Origin: JBDTMT01 sp033764095
GTDB taxonomy: Bacteria > Desulfobacterota > Binatia > HRBIN30 > CADEER01
Direction of reading: 5' to 3'
DNA length: 64,000 nucleotides
NCBI GenBank assembly: GCA_033764095.1
Contig: JANRJF010000034.1
Span: 1-64,000, forward strand
The notes below the pieces were generated by a model. The model did no database searches. It was not told the DNA's origin and worked only from the letters and a program-made list of their open reading frames with translations. Position numbers and translations under genes: made by a program. This document shows positions 1 to 8,412 of this stretch, piece after piece. Each line of letters opens with the position of its first letter. Positions within the stretch are counted from its first letter, which is position 1.

Positions 1-957
1 CTCGACGATGTCGATGTCGTCGATCTTGAGACCGTTGCGCTCCAGCAGCTTGGGCACCGCGAAGACCGGACCGATGCCCATCTCGTCCGGCTCGCAGCCG
101 GCGACGACGAAGCCGCGGAAGATGCCGAGCGGCTTGATGCCGAGCTTGGCGGCGCGCTCGCCCGACATGATCAGGCAGGCCGAGGCGCCGTCGGAGAACT
201 GCGACGAGTTGCCGGCGGTGACGCTGCCGCCTTCCTTGAACGCGCCGGGCAGCTTGGCGAGGCCCTCCGCCGTCGTCTCCGGACGGTTGCACTCGTCCTT
301 CTCGATCGTCACCTGCTTCTGCGACTTGGTGCCTGTCGCCTTGTCGGTGACTTCCATGGTCACCGTCATCGCGAAGATCTCGTCCTTGAACTTACCCGAC
401 TGCTGCGCCGCCGCGGTGCGCTGCTGCGAGGCCAGCGCCAGCTCGTCCTGCGACTCGCGGCTGACCTTGTAGCGGTCGGCGACGATCTCCGCCGTCAGCC
501 CCATCGGCATGTAGATCGCCTTCTTGTGATCCATCAGCCAGGGATTGAAGAGGTTATGCTTGTTGAAGTCGTTCTGCATCATGGTGATCGACTCGAGCCC
601 GCCGCCGACCACCGCCGCAGCGCCCTCGTTCTCGACCATGTGCGCGGCGGTGGCGACCGCCTGCAGGCCCGACGAGCAGAAGCGGCTCACCGTCTGCCCG
701 GCGACCGTCACCGGCAGCCCGGCCATGACCGCGACGTTGCGGCCGACGTTGAAGCCCTGCGGTCCCTCCGGGAACCCGGTACCCATCACCACGTCGTCGA
801 TCTCGTTCGGATCGAGCTGCGGCGTCTTCTTCATCACTTCCTTGACGCACGCCGCGGCCAGATCGTCCGGCCGGGTGAGATTGAACGATCCACGGAACGA
901 CTTCGCGAGCCCGGTGCGGGCGGTGGCGACGATTACCGCTTCCTGCCTCTTGGCCAT
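1..957 (-). CDS. Thiolase / acetyl-CoA acetyltransferase, C-terminus cut by window edge
   Basis: Thiolase-superfamily enzyme that joins or cleaves acyl-CoA and acetyl-CoA in beta-oxidation or related pathways. The first 319 residues are visible and the frame runs open off the left edge; family members are about 390 residues, so the C-terminal His and second Cys motifs are missing here. The nucleophilic Cys is residue 94 in RFCSSGLQA, and the N-terminus (AVIVATARTGLAKSF) is typical. The start at 957 is supported by a GGGAGG ribosome-binding site. It is divergent from the porin at 1146 with about 190 bp between them. The nearby crotonase and acyl-CoA dehydrogenases suggest a fatty-acid or dicarboxylate degradation role; the exact substrate cannot be read from sequence. 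Confidence 0.93.
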   Translation of the reverse strand, partial: MAKRQEAVIVATARTGLAKSFRGSFNLTRPDDLAAACVKEVMKKTPQLDPNEIDDVVMGTGFPEGPQGFNVGRNVAVMAGLPVTVAGQTVSRFCSSGLQAVATAAHMVENEGAAAVVGGGLESITMMQNDFNKHNLFNPWLMDHKKAIYMPMGLTAEIVADRYKVSRESQDELALASQQRTAAAQQSGKFKDEIFAMTVTMEVTDKATGTKSQKQVTIEKDECNRPETTAEGLAKLPGAFKEGGSVTAGNSSQFSDGASACLIMSGERAAKLGIKPLGIFRGFVVAGCEPDEMGIGPVFAVPKLLERNGLKIDDIDIVE

Positions 958-1145
958 GCTGCCTCCCTCTTGCGTGGTGGATTGCGCCGGCCGGTGAGTT
1001 GCCTGGGCAGGGACGCCCGCAGACCGACCCGCGAGACATAGAAGGTTGGTCCGGCGCCGGCAAGATATGGCAGGGCTTGTGCCATTCTCCGCTTGCGCCG
1101 GCGGCCGATTGCCTCGATACGACAGGCGGACGTTGGGCGGTGGTG

Positions 1146-2405
1146 ATGGCGGACGGCGCAATCCTGCGACGGACCGGGGCGGCGATCGTCCTGGCATCGT
1201 TGCTCGCGCTCGTCACACCGGTGGATGCCGCGGACGATCCGCCGGAGGGGCCGCTCGAGCAGCAGAACCTCACCGGCGGCTGGCAGGGTGTGCGGCCGGC
1301 GCTGTCGGCGCACGGCTTCGAGCCCTACCTGACCTACATCGGCCTGCTCTGGGGCAACCTGAACGGGGGCGCCAAGACCGGCGTCGAGGTGAACGGCTAC
1401 CTCGACACCGGATTCGAGCAGAACTTTCACAAGCTGGGGCTGTGGAAAGGCTTCGGCTTCCATTTCGACGTGCACTGGTTCGTCGGCGAGGAGCCGACGG
1501 TGAAGCTGATCGGCGGCACGCCGTCGATGGCGCTGAGCGGCTGGGAGGCGTCGGACGCGTTCCGCGTCTACAACATCTACCTGCGCCAGGCGTTCGCCGA
1601 CGGCCGGTACGTCGTCAAGCTCGGCCAGCTCGCCGCCGACACCGACTTCATGGTCTCGCGCTACGCCGGCATGTTCCTCAACGCGGCGTTCGGCGACCTG
1701 CCGTCGCAGAACCTGAACAGCGACGCGCCGGTCTACCCGCTCGCCGCTCCCGGCGTGTTCCTGCGCGCGAAGCCATTGCCGTGGCTCACCGGCAGGTTCG
1801 GCGCCTACACCGGCGACCCCGGCATCGACACCGCCGGCAACCACGGCTTCGACTGGAAGATCGGCAACAACGCCGGCTACATCTTCTTCGCCGAGGCGGC
1901 GGCCGAGGCGCCGCAGGACTGGCTGCCGGCGACCTACACGCTCGGCGGCATCTACGACACCGGCGGGCGCGACCCGGTGATCGACGGCTTCTCGCGCGGC
2001 TCGACCGGCGAGATCTACCTGATGGTCGACCAGGCGTTGCTCGCCAGCGACGGCGGCGATCCGCTGCTGGCTGGCTTCGCGCGCATCTCCGGCAGCATGC
2101 CGTCGTCGCGCAGCGCGGTCGGCATCTACGCCGACGCCGGCCTCGCCTGGTGCGCCATCCCATCGCGACCGAAGGACATGCTCGGGCTCGCCGTGTCGTT
2201 CCTGCGCTACACCAGCCAGTACGAGCAACAGACCGCCGCGCAGAACATGGCGGTCGGCGACGGCGAGACGGTGCTCGAGCTGACCTACCAGTTCGCCGTG
2301 GCGCCGTGGCTGGTGATCCAGCCCGACGCGCAGTTCTTCTTCAACCCCTCGGTCAGCCGCCGCGACGCGCAGGCGATCGGCGGCGAGATGGTGGTGGTGT
2401 TCTGA
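1146..2405 (+). CDS. OprB-family carbohydrate-selective porin, outer membrane
   Basis: Predicted outer-membrane beta-barrel of the OprB carbohydrate porin family, 419 residues from the ATG at 1146 (GTG codons at 1140 and 1143 are in-frame alternatives). A signal peptide with hydrophobic core AAIVLASLLALV ends near VDAAD. The mature N-terminus LTGGWQGVRPALSAHGFE and the internal strand-rich repeats fit OprB, and the protein ends in Phe, as expected for BAM-dependent assembly. The frame remains open upstream to 999, but the residues before 1146 do not look like part of the protein. It is followed directly by a CCCCCCTTT-type palindrome. The transported sugar or solute is unknown. Confidence 0.82.
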   Translation: MADGAILRRTGAAIVLASLLALVTPVDAADDPPEGPLEQQNLTGGWQGVRPALSAHGFEPYLTYIGLLWGNLNGGAKTGVEVNGYLDTGFEQNFHKLGLWKGFGFHFDVHWFVGEEPTVKLIGGTPSMALSGWEASDAFRVYNIYLRQAFADGRYVVKLGQLAADTDFMVSRYAGMFLNAAFGDLPSQNLNSDAPVYPLAAPGVFLRAKPLPWLTGRFGAYTGDPGIDTAGNHGFDWKIGNNAGYIFFAEAAAEAPQDWLPATYTLGGIYDTGGRDPVIDGFSRGSTGEIYLMVDQALLASDGGDPLLAGFARISGSMPSSRSAVGIYADAGLAWCAIPSRPKDMLGLAVSFLRYTSQYEQQTAAQNMAVGDGETVLELTYQFAVAPWLVIQPDAQFFFNPSVSRRDAQAIGGEMVVVF

Positions 2406-2410
2406 GCTAT

Positions 2411-2465
2411 CCCCCCCTTCGAAGCTCCCCCCTTTGAAAAAGGGGGGCCAGGGGGGATTTTCAGA
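2411..2465. repeat. CCCCCCTTT-type intergenic palindrome, copy 1
   Basis: An inverted repeat with core CCCCCCTTTGAAAAAGGGGGG followed by AGGGGGGATTTTCAGA lies just after the porin stop. The same core occurs at 2493, 49979 and 50091, so this is a dispersed family. It could act as a terminator of the porin transcript. Confidence 0.8.
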
Positions 2466-2474
2466 ACCTCAGTG

Positions 2475-4079
2475 ATGCGCAGAGCGATTCGCAAATCCCC
2501 AATCGCCCGCCCTTTTAAAAGGGGGGGAAGTGGCCCCCGTTTTCAAAGCGGGGACAGCCAAAGGCGCGCGCGGCTCGTCGCCGTCATCCTGGGTGGTCTC
2601 CTGACGAGCACCTCCGCGATGGCGATCCCGGCGACGCCGCTGATGACCGTCTACCAGTTCGACGGGCCGACCAGCGTGCCGCTCTACGATGCCGGTCGCG
2701 TCGGGAGCGACGGGCGCGGCGCGCCGATCGGCACGCTGGCACAGGGTTCGGCGGTCATTCCGTGCGTCGTGGTACGCGATGGCCGGCCACTCACCGATCG
2801 CGACGGCACACCGTACGTCGGGTTCGAGCTCGTCTTCGACGCCAGCCGTGCGACACCGCAGGACGCCGACCGCTATCGAGCGATCGTCGCCGAGCGCCGC
2901 ACGCTGCGCGTCGCCGACCATCGCTGCCCGCCGCAGACCCGGCAGGTGATCGATGCGCGCGTCTTGGTGGCGCGCGATGCCGCGCCGCGCTTCGAGGCGC
3001 CGGCGTCCGATTCCGTGACGCGCGACGCCGGCGGCAGCAGCGCGCGCGACCGCATCGTGCGCGCCTTCCACGCTTCGCCGCAGTGCGCCGGGGCGAACCG
3101 CGGCCTGCTCGGCCGGCGCGACGCGCTGCTGCGCGCCTGGACCGACTTCACCGCCGCGCAGGCCGGGCACTGGCCGAACGACACGCTGCGCCAGGCGCGG
3201 CAGCTCGACCTCGCCATGCGCACCGCGCTCTACGAGGGGCACCTCGAGCGCGGCTGCAACGCCTACGGCGCGTGCGAGCGCAACGCCATCGCCCTGTCAA
3301 TCCGCAACCGCGCCCGCGAACGCTGCCTGCGCGGCCAGGGCTGTCGCTCCGACGGCGACATCGAGGGCGTCGCGACGACGGTGTCGCAGTACAACATCTG
3401 GGACGAGTACCTCACCCAGACCACCGGCCTCACCGCCTGCTTCCTGCGCCCCGACCTCGCCGCCGATCCGCGCACCGCGCGCGTGCAGGCGATGTACGCG
3501 CAGAACGTCGGCGACGTCGAGCGCATCCTGTTCGGCGATGCGGACGACCTGCGCGCGGTCTTTCCCGGCACGCCGCTCGACGACCTGCGCGGCCTGCGCC
3601 ACTACTATCACCCGCCGGCGATGGGGAAGTGCTTCGCGCCGGCGGAACGCGTCGAGTACATCACCGCCGCCGTCGCGCGGCGCGGCGAGCAGGTCGCGTT
3701 GCTGGTCAACACCCGCATCCGCGTCGACGACCGCGACGGCGACGGCTTCCGCTTCCGCCTGGCGCGCGTCAGCGACGACGCCGGCCGCGATGCGATCAGC
3801 TACGACGACGCCTTCCCCGGTTTCGTCGTCGACGGGCGCAAGGTCAGCCTGGAGGCGCCGAAGCGCTGCACGCCGCACGGCGTCTCGCGCCGCTGCCAGT
3901 TCGCCGCCGATGCGCGCCTGCGCCGCACGCCGCCGTGGATCGAGGATGGCGTGCCGGTGACCCTCACCTGCCGGGTCCCCGCGCGCGGCGCCGACTGCCG
4001 CGCCGCGCCCGAGCCGCAGACCGTCCGCGTCGGCGGCCGCTGCGACGTCGAGATGCAGCCGGTCGCCGGCGTGCCGTGA
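2475..4079 (+). CDS. Secreted orphan protein of unknown function
   Basis: 534 residues; I do not recognise the family. A hydrophobic segment RLVAVILGGLLTSTSAMA around residues 32-50 looks like a signal peptide with an AMA cleavage site, preceded by an unusually long basic n-region that coincides with a palindromic repeat. The mature part is rich in Arg, Asp and Cys. It has a short acidic DRDGDGF motif that could bind Ca2+ and several paired cysteines (for example around ERGCNAYGACERN and CLRGQGCRS), suggesting disulfides outside the cytoplasm. The start is uncertain: ATG 2475 or GTG 2472 open the frame, and no ATG/GTG occurs between the repeat and the signal core. It converges on the next gene with a 25 bp gap. 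Confidence 0.68.
   Translation: MRRAIRKSPIARPFKRGGSGPRFQSGDSQRRARLVAVILGGLLTSTSAMAIPATPLMTVYQFDGPTSVPLYDAGRVGSDGRGAPIGTLAQGSAVIPCVVVRDGRPLTDRDGTPYVGFELVFDASRATPQDADRYRAIVAERRTLRVADHRCPPQTRQVIDARVLVARDAAPRFEAPASDSVTRDAGGSSARDRIVRAFHASPQCAGANRGLLGRRDALLRAWTDFTAAQAGHWPNDTLRQARQLDLAMRTALYEGHLERGCNAYGACERNAIALSIRNRARERCLRGQGCRSDGDIEGVATTVSQYNIWDEYLTQTTGLTACFLRPDLAADPRTARVQAMYAQNVGDVERILFGDADDLRAVFPGTPLDDLRGLRHYYHPPAMGKCFAPAERVEYITAAVARRGEQVALLVNTRIRVDDRDGDGFRFRLARVSDDAGRDAISYDDAFPGFVVDGRKVSLEAPKRCTPHGVSRRCQFAADARLRRTPPWIEDGVPVTLTCRVPARGADCRAAPEPQTVRVGGRCDVEMQPVAGVP
2493..2553. repeat. CCCCCCTTT-type palindrome, copy 2 (diverged, inside a 5' coding end)
   Basis: A diverged copy with CCCTTTTAAAAGGGGGGG and a second half CCCCCGTTTTCAAAGCGGGG. 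It lies within the first 27 codons of the frame starting at 2475, so it either encodes the n-region of that protein's signal peptide or the true start is further downstream at a non-ATG codon. Confidence 0.65.
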
Positions 4080-4104
4080 CGAGTCCTGCGCCAGCGGGGG
4101 CGGG

Positions 4105-5802
4105 TCAGGGTGGGGGCGCTGGCGCCGCGTCGCGCAGCGCCAGGGTGAAGGTCATCACGGTGTCGCCGATCTGCGGCTCATCGACGCGCGGCAGCGCGCC
4201 GACCAGCACCGCGCCGCCGAGGCCGCCGCTGGGATTGCCGGCGAGTGCATCGCAGTCGAACGGGCTGCCCGTGGCGCTGGCGATGCAGGGAACTCCGAAG
4301 CAGTCCACGTCGGGGGCGATCTCGTTCTGCACAGGATCGCCGGCGTTGTTGAGGTCGTACACACTGGCGCTGGCGCGGCCAGTAGTGAGCGCGATCTCGA
4401 CGTCGATGCGCTCTCGCGGGTCATCCGACGTGCAGGGTAGGCAGTCGGCGCCGTAGTCGGGGAACATGCAGTCGCCGTTGGCCCGCCGCGCTTCCGCGCA
4501 CGTGCCGGCGTCCTGCAGCAGGGCGAGTTGCACGCCGAGATCGAGACGCGCCGAACCGCGCGGCGCCGGCACGCTGTCGCGCGTCGTGACCACCGGGCTG
4601 TTGCACACCCCGGTGTGCAGGTGGTGCTCGCTCCGACAGGCGAGGCCGGTCCCTTCCCGGCAGGCAAATGAATGCGTACCGGCGGGGTGGTCGATATAGT
4701 TGTCGCACTCCGGGTCGTCGGGCAGACCGCCGCGATTGCCAGCCGAACCGGGGCTGGTGTTGTGGTCGACCGTCGTGTCGAGGTCGAGCTCGCGCTCTGC
4801 CGCGGCGCCGCAGTGAATGGTGCCGACCAGCGCCTCGGGGCGGTTGCTGCTGAGCTCACGCACCTGCGCGCAGGCACATACCAGGCCGGGGACCTGGATC
4901 GGCGCGAAATGGATGTCGGGCAGGCGCGCCAGAACGCTCAGGTCACCGCGATCCGGCGGGCGCGTCGTCAAGGTTAGTTCGGCGCTGAGTGGCAGGACGA
5001 TCGGAATCGCCGCGGTCTGCAGGACGAGCGTGCTGCGCGATTCGTCGAGGACGGCCGCACGCACGCCGCCGCAGGGTACGGCGCTCTCCCCCTCGAGCGT
5101 GTCGAGCAACGCCGCGAGGCGACTCATCTCGCCGTCCGGCAGGCGGCGCTGATTGTGCGGGTAGTCGTCGAACGACTCGCCATCCCACTGCGCGATTCGA
5201 ATGACGCAAGGATCGTAGACCGTGTTGAGGCAGACCGGGTCTTCGGTGTGGTAGGTGGTCACGGCGGCGAACGCGTCGAGCACCGGCGCCAGTGCCTCGC
5301 TGTTCAGCTGCCGGCAGGTCGCCGGCTGCTCGCGCAGGCACCCCGGATCGTCCCCGTCGCAGCCGGGCGGCGGCGCGGCGACGCGCGTGATGGTCAGCTG
5401 CGCGCCCGCGCCGGCACGCGCGAGCGAGGCGCTGAGAATCGAGCCCGGCTGCGGGCAGAAGCCGAGCGCCGACACCTGACGATAGGAGAAGGTGGTGAAG
5501 GCAGAGAAGTCGCGCACCGTCTCGCATCCGATCAGCGCATTGCGTACCGACCCGATCAGGCCGTCGATCCAGAAACCATTGCCGCCAACCGGACAGAGGG
5601 CGCGCGGCGCCGCACCGAGGGCGATGCGCACACCGCGCAGCAACTCGGCCACGTCGACGATGCGATCGCCGTCGCAATCGCCGAGGCACAGTCCCTCCTG
5701 CGCGACAAAGCCGGCCGCACCGTCGGGCTGAGCCGCGCACGGTGCCGCGACGACGCCGGTCACGAGCGAGTACGCGAGCACGGTACTGCGCAGCAGACGC
5801 AT
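4105..5802 (-). CDS. Secreted protein: dockerin-like EF-hand pair plus domain shared with the 5898-6488 gene
   Basis: 565 residues from an ATG preceded by a strong AAGGAGG site; the frame extends upstream but without support. A signal peptide (core STVLAYSLVTGVVAA) is followed at residues 39-93 by a dockerin-type pair: a good first loop GDCDGDRIVDVAELLRGV and a degenerate second one, GGNGFWIDGLIGSVRNAL. Residues 93 to about 255 form a Cys-containing domain (CETVRDFSAF ... YRQVSALGFCPQPGS ... CRQLNSEAL ... WDGESFDD) that also makes up almost all of the protein encoded at 5898-6488. The C-terminal half has further Cys-rich stretches and no recognised domain. Likely an extracellular or surface protein, possibly docking through the EF-hand pair; function unknown. 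Confidence 0.78.
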   Translation of the reverse strand: MRLLRSTVLAYSLVTGVVAAPCAAQPDGAAGFVAQEGLCLGDCDGDRIVDVAELLRGVRIALGAAPRALCPVGGNGFWIDGLIGSVRNALIGCETVRDFSAFTTFSYRQVSALGFCPQPGSILSASLARAGAGAQLTITRVAAPPPGCDGDDPGCLREQPATCRQLNSEALAPVLDAFAAVTTYHTEDPVCLNTVYDPCVIRIAQWDGESFDDYPHNQRRLPDGEMSRLAALLDTLEGESAVPCGGVRAAVLDESRSTLVLQTAAIPIVLPLSAELTLTTRPPDRGDLSVLARLPDIHFAPIQVPGLVCACAQVRELSSNRPEALVGTIHCGAAAERELDLDTTVDHNTSPGSAGNRGGLPDDPECDNYIDHPAGTHSFACREGTGLACRSEHHLHTGVCNSPVVTTRDSVPAPRGSARLDLGVQLALLQDAGTCAEARRANGDCMFPDYGADCLPCTSDDPRERIDVEIALTTGRASASVYDLNNAGDPVQNEIAPDVDCFGVPCIASATGSPFDCDALAGNPSGGLGGAVLVGALPRVDEPQIGDTVMTFTLALRDAAPAPPP

Positions 5803-5897
5803 GACGCCTCCTTGCCTGGCCGCGCGGTTTTGCGGCCACCCTCGCTGCCTACGCCGCGCCGCGCGGTGGTGGCAATGACTGCGGCGCAGCCAGGCGA

Positions 5898-6488
5898 TCA
5901 ATTGCCGGACAACCCGTCGTCGTTCTTGGGGCCGCAGGCGACCGTGGGCCCGGCCAGGGACTCGATCAGCGCTTCGATTCGGCGCCCCTCGCCCGGGTCC
6001 AAGCGCGGTTGCTCCGAGCAGGCGTCACTGAATGATTCGTCATTCCAGGTCAGGACGCGGGTGAGGCAGGATTCTCCGACAGGACCGGAACAGGAGGGAT
6101 CCTTGGTGGGGCACATCCGCACGGCTGCCAACGCCTGGCGTAGGCGCGACGTGTCGTCGGCGCTCAAACGCCGACAGGTCTGCGGGCCCTCGACGACGCA
6201 GCGCGGATCCCGGTCGTCACCGCATTCCGACGTGCTAGACGCGTAGCGCACCGTCATCAGAACCAGCCCGTCGTGGTCGGGCACGAGGGTCGCCCGCAAG
6301 ACGGAGTTGAGCGTCGAGCAGAAGCCGATCGCCGACTGCTGACGATAGGCGAGACGACGAAAATGGGAGAGGTCGCGCACCGCGTCGCAACCGACCGCCG
6401 CGCTGCTGCCACCGCCGCCTGGCTCGGCGGCCCACGCCGTCCCGTCGAGTACGACCAGCACCAGCAGTGCTGCCAGGAGCTTGCCCAT
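5898..6488 (-). CDS. Small secreted protein, stand-alone copy of the domain in the 4105-5802 gene
   Basis: 196 residues. Signal peptide MGKLLAALLVLVVLDGTAWA, then a single domain (residues 34-196) matching the middle of the downstream protein: CDAVRDLSHF, YRQQSAIGFCSTLNSVL, CRRLSADD, CPTKDPSC, WNDESFSD and a C-terminal ACG are matched in order by CETVRDFSAF, YRQVSALGFCPQPGSIL, CRQLNSEA, ...DPVC, WDGESFDD and PCG. The cysteine positions are largely conserved, which points to a disulfide-stabilised exported fold. The start at 6488 has a GGAGGA site about nine bases upstream. It lies 95 bp upstream of the larger gene in the same orientation and is probably co-transcribed. No function can be assigned. 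Confidence 0.75.
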   Translation of the reverse strand: MGKLLAALLVLVVLDGTAWAAEPGGGGSSAAVGCDAVRDLSHFRRLAYRQQSAIGFCSTLNSVLRATLVPDHDGLVLMTVRYASSTSECGDDRDPRCVVEGPQTCRRLSADDTSRLRQALAAVRMCPTKDPSCSGPVGESCLTRVLTWNDESFSDACSEQPRLDPGEGRRIEALIESLAGPTVACGPKNDDGLSGN

Positions 6489-6573
6489 GCGCTGTGCTCC
6501 TCCCCGGCGCTGAGACGCCGACTTCACCAACGCCTGAACCGCCGCCACCGCGCAACCGCGCACGGCGCGGCGA

Positions 6574-7692
6574 TCAGCTCGACGGCTGGTCGAGCAGCGC
6601 GTGCAGGGTGCGGTGGAAGTGGACGATGCCCGATTCGTATGCGCCGAAGGTGAAGGCGTCGTTGGCGCCGCTCGCCAGGCTGCGCTGGATGGCCAGCACG
6701 ACGGCGAGGTCCTCGGCGGCGCCGGAGTCGTTGACGAAGGCGGCGTCGCGCTTGGCCTGCTCGACCGCGTCCCCCGCGCCGCCGCGGTTGGTGAGGAAAT
6801 AGGTCACCAGCCGCGTGCGATTCACCGCCAGCGGTTCCAGGACCACCAGGTTGGTGTGGCGCGACAAGACCGTCACCAGGGCGTTGGGGAACAGGTGGTA
6901 GACGTAGGTGAGCAGGCCGTCGACGCGGCGCTCGGCCGGCGCGACCTCGGCGAGCTTCTCGATGCGGCGGAACGGGAAGGTGATGCGGGTGTGGCGGCCG
7001 CTGTGCTCGACCAGGTTCAGGTCGTCGTAGCCGTAGGGATAGAACGAGCGCGGATGGGTGGCGCGGATGTGGTACCCCTCGAGAAACCCCTCCAGGTAGA
7101 TCTTCCAGTTCACCTCGAACTCGGCCGCGAAGCTGTTCAGAATCTGCTGCTCCGAACTGAGCAGCTCGGGGAGCTCGTCCGCCGGCTGCGCCGCGCCGCC
7201 CTCCTGGGTGACGAAGACCAGCCCGTGACGCTCCTCCGCCGTCACCGCCGTGAGCCCGTACCGGCTCGGGTCGAGACCCGGGAATCCCTCGGCGTGCGGA
7301 ATGTGCTGCAGGCGGCCGTCGAGACGGTACGTCCAGCCGTGGTACGGACAGACGAACGCCTTGGTGCAGCCACTGCCGCTGGCCAGCTCGGTGCCGCGAT
7401 GCCGGCAGGCGTTGCGGAAGACGCGCACCCGGCGGTCGTCGCCGCGCACCGCCAGCAGCGGCGTGCCGGCCGCCTCGCGCGCCACGTAGGCACCGGGCTC
7501 GGGCAGCGCCGCCGACGGGCAGAAAGGAACCGGCAGCTGGCGCAGGACCGCCAGCTCGCGCGCGAAGCGCGCCGCGTCCTGGTAGTGCGCCACCGGCTCG
7601 CGCCAGATGCCGTCGCCGACGTCCGTGGTGCGGTTCTGGATATGCGCCAGCACGCGCTCGGCGACGCCGCGATCATCGAGCAGGGTCGTCAT
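6574..7692 (-). CDS. Rieske non-heme iron ring-hydroxylating oxygenase, alpha-type subunit
   Basis: Aromatic or alkyl-amine type Rieske oxygenase, 372 residues. The N-terminal [2Fe-2S] Rieske domain has C96 and H98 in CRHRGTELASG and C115 and H118 in CPYHGW. The catalytic domain has NWKIYLEGFLEGYHIRATH, with H208 and H213 as likely mononuclear iron ligands. The family uses O2 and electrons from a separate reductase; no reductase or ferredoxin gene is adjacent, so the partner must be elsewhere. The start at 7692 follows an AAGGA site. It is divergent from a TetR gene, and a 29 bp palindrome sits in the 64 bp between them, so repression by that regulator is likely. The substrate is unknown. Confidence 0.9.
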   Translation of the reverse strand: MTTLLDDRGVAERVLAHIQNRTTDVGDGIWREPVAHYQDAARFARELAVLRQLPVPFCPSAALPEPGAYVAREAAGTPLLAVRGDDRRVRVFRNACRHRGTELASGSGCTKAFVCPYHGWTYRLDGRLQHIPHAEGFPGLDPSRYGLTAVTAEERHGLVFVTQEGGAAQPADELPELLSSEQQILNSFAAEFEVNWKIYLEGFLEGYHIRATHPRSFYPYGYDDLNLVEHSGRHTRITFPFRRIEKLAEVAPAERRVDGLLTYVYHLFPNALVTVLSRHTNLVVLEPLAVNRTRLVTYFLTNRGGAGDAVEQAKRDAAFVNDSGAAEDLAVVLAIQRSLASGANDAFTFGAYESGIVHFHRTLHALLDQPSS

Positions 7693-7725
7693 GGTCGTCC
7701 TTCACCTAGTCCGGCGATAGCGCAG

Positions 7726-7754
7726 AAGTGAATTGACATCAAAACAATTCTCTT
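7726..7754. promoter_or_regulatory. Palindromic operator between Rieske oxygenase and tetR
   Basis: Arms AAGTGAATTG (7726-7735) and CAATTCTCTT (7745-7754) pair at 9 of 10 positions around a 9-base spacer. It is centred between two divergent start codons (7692 and 7757) and overlaps a TTGACA at 7733. Length and symmetry fit a TetR-dimer site controlling both genes. Confidence 0.75.
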
Positions 7755-7756
7755 CC

Positions 7757-8398
7757 ATGGCTGGCCGCATGGCGAGCGGCGCGCACCCGACGACGCGCAA
7801 GGGCCACGCGACGCGCGAACGGTTGCTGGCGGCCGCACGCGAGGTGGCGATCGCGACGCGCGGCCATGTCGAGATCGCCGCGGTGGGCGCCGCGGCCGGG
7901 GTGGTGCCGAGCCTGGTGCACCGTTACTTCGGCTCCAAGTCGGGGCTGGTCGGGGCGCTGGTCGACGACTTCTTCGACCGCTTCCACCGCCAGGCGCTCG
8001 ATCTCGACCTGGAGGCGCACGGGCGGTGGGCGCGCCACGAGTATCTGCGTCTCGAGGCGGGGGTGCGTTTCCACTACCGCGAGCCGTTCGCGCCGGTGCT
8101 CTACGGTCCGCTGTCGCGCGATCCGGAGGTGGCGCGACGCGAGGCCGACCGCATCGCGGTGGTGGTCGACCGCGCGGCGCGCAGCATCCGGCGCGGGCAG
8201 CGCAACGGCGAGCTGCCGGTCGGCGTCGATCCCGGCCTGGCCGGCGCGGCGATGTTCGGCGCCATGCGCCAGGTGATGGTGGAAGCCCTGACCCGTCCGG
8301 TGCGGCCGAGCCCGCGGCGGGTGATCGCGGTGTTGTGGCGCCAGGTGGCGGCCTCGGTGCAGATCGATCCCGCTGCCGGCCTGGCCGGTGAGCGCTGA
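7757..8398 (+). CDS. TetR/AcrR-family transcriptional regulator
   Basis: 213 residues. The N-terminal helix-turn-helix is typical of the family: TRERLLAAAREVAI, then VEIAAVGAAAGVVPSLVHRYFGSKSGLVGAL, where YF-SK is the usual recognition-helix end. The C-terminal ligand-binding part is divergent, as normal. The ATG at 7757 was chosen because the residues upstream (from 7733) overlap the palindromic operator. It probably represses itself and the divergent Rieske oxygenase. The next gene, a crotonase, follows 14 bp later and is likely in the same transcript. Confidence 0.88.
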   Translation: MAGRMASGAHPTTRKGHATRERLLAAAREVAIATRGHVEIAAVGAAAGVVPSLVHRYFGSKSGLVGALVDDFFDRFHRQALDLDLEAHGRWARHEYLRLEAGVRFHYREPFAPVLYGPLSRDPEVARREADRIAVVVDRAARSIRRGQRNGELPVGVDPGLAGAAMFGAMRQVMVEALTRPVRPSPRRVIAVLWRQVAASVQIDPAAGLAGER

Positions 8399-8412
8399 AT
8401 CCAGGAGGTGCG

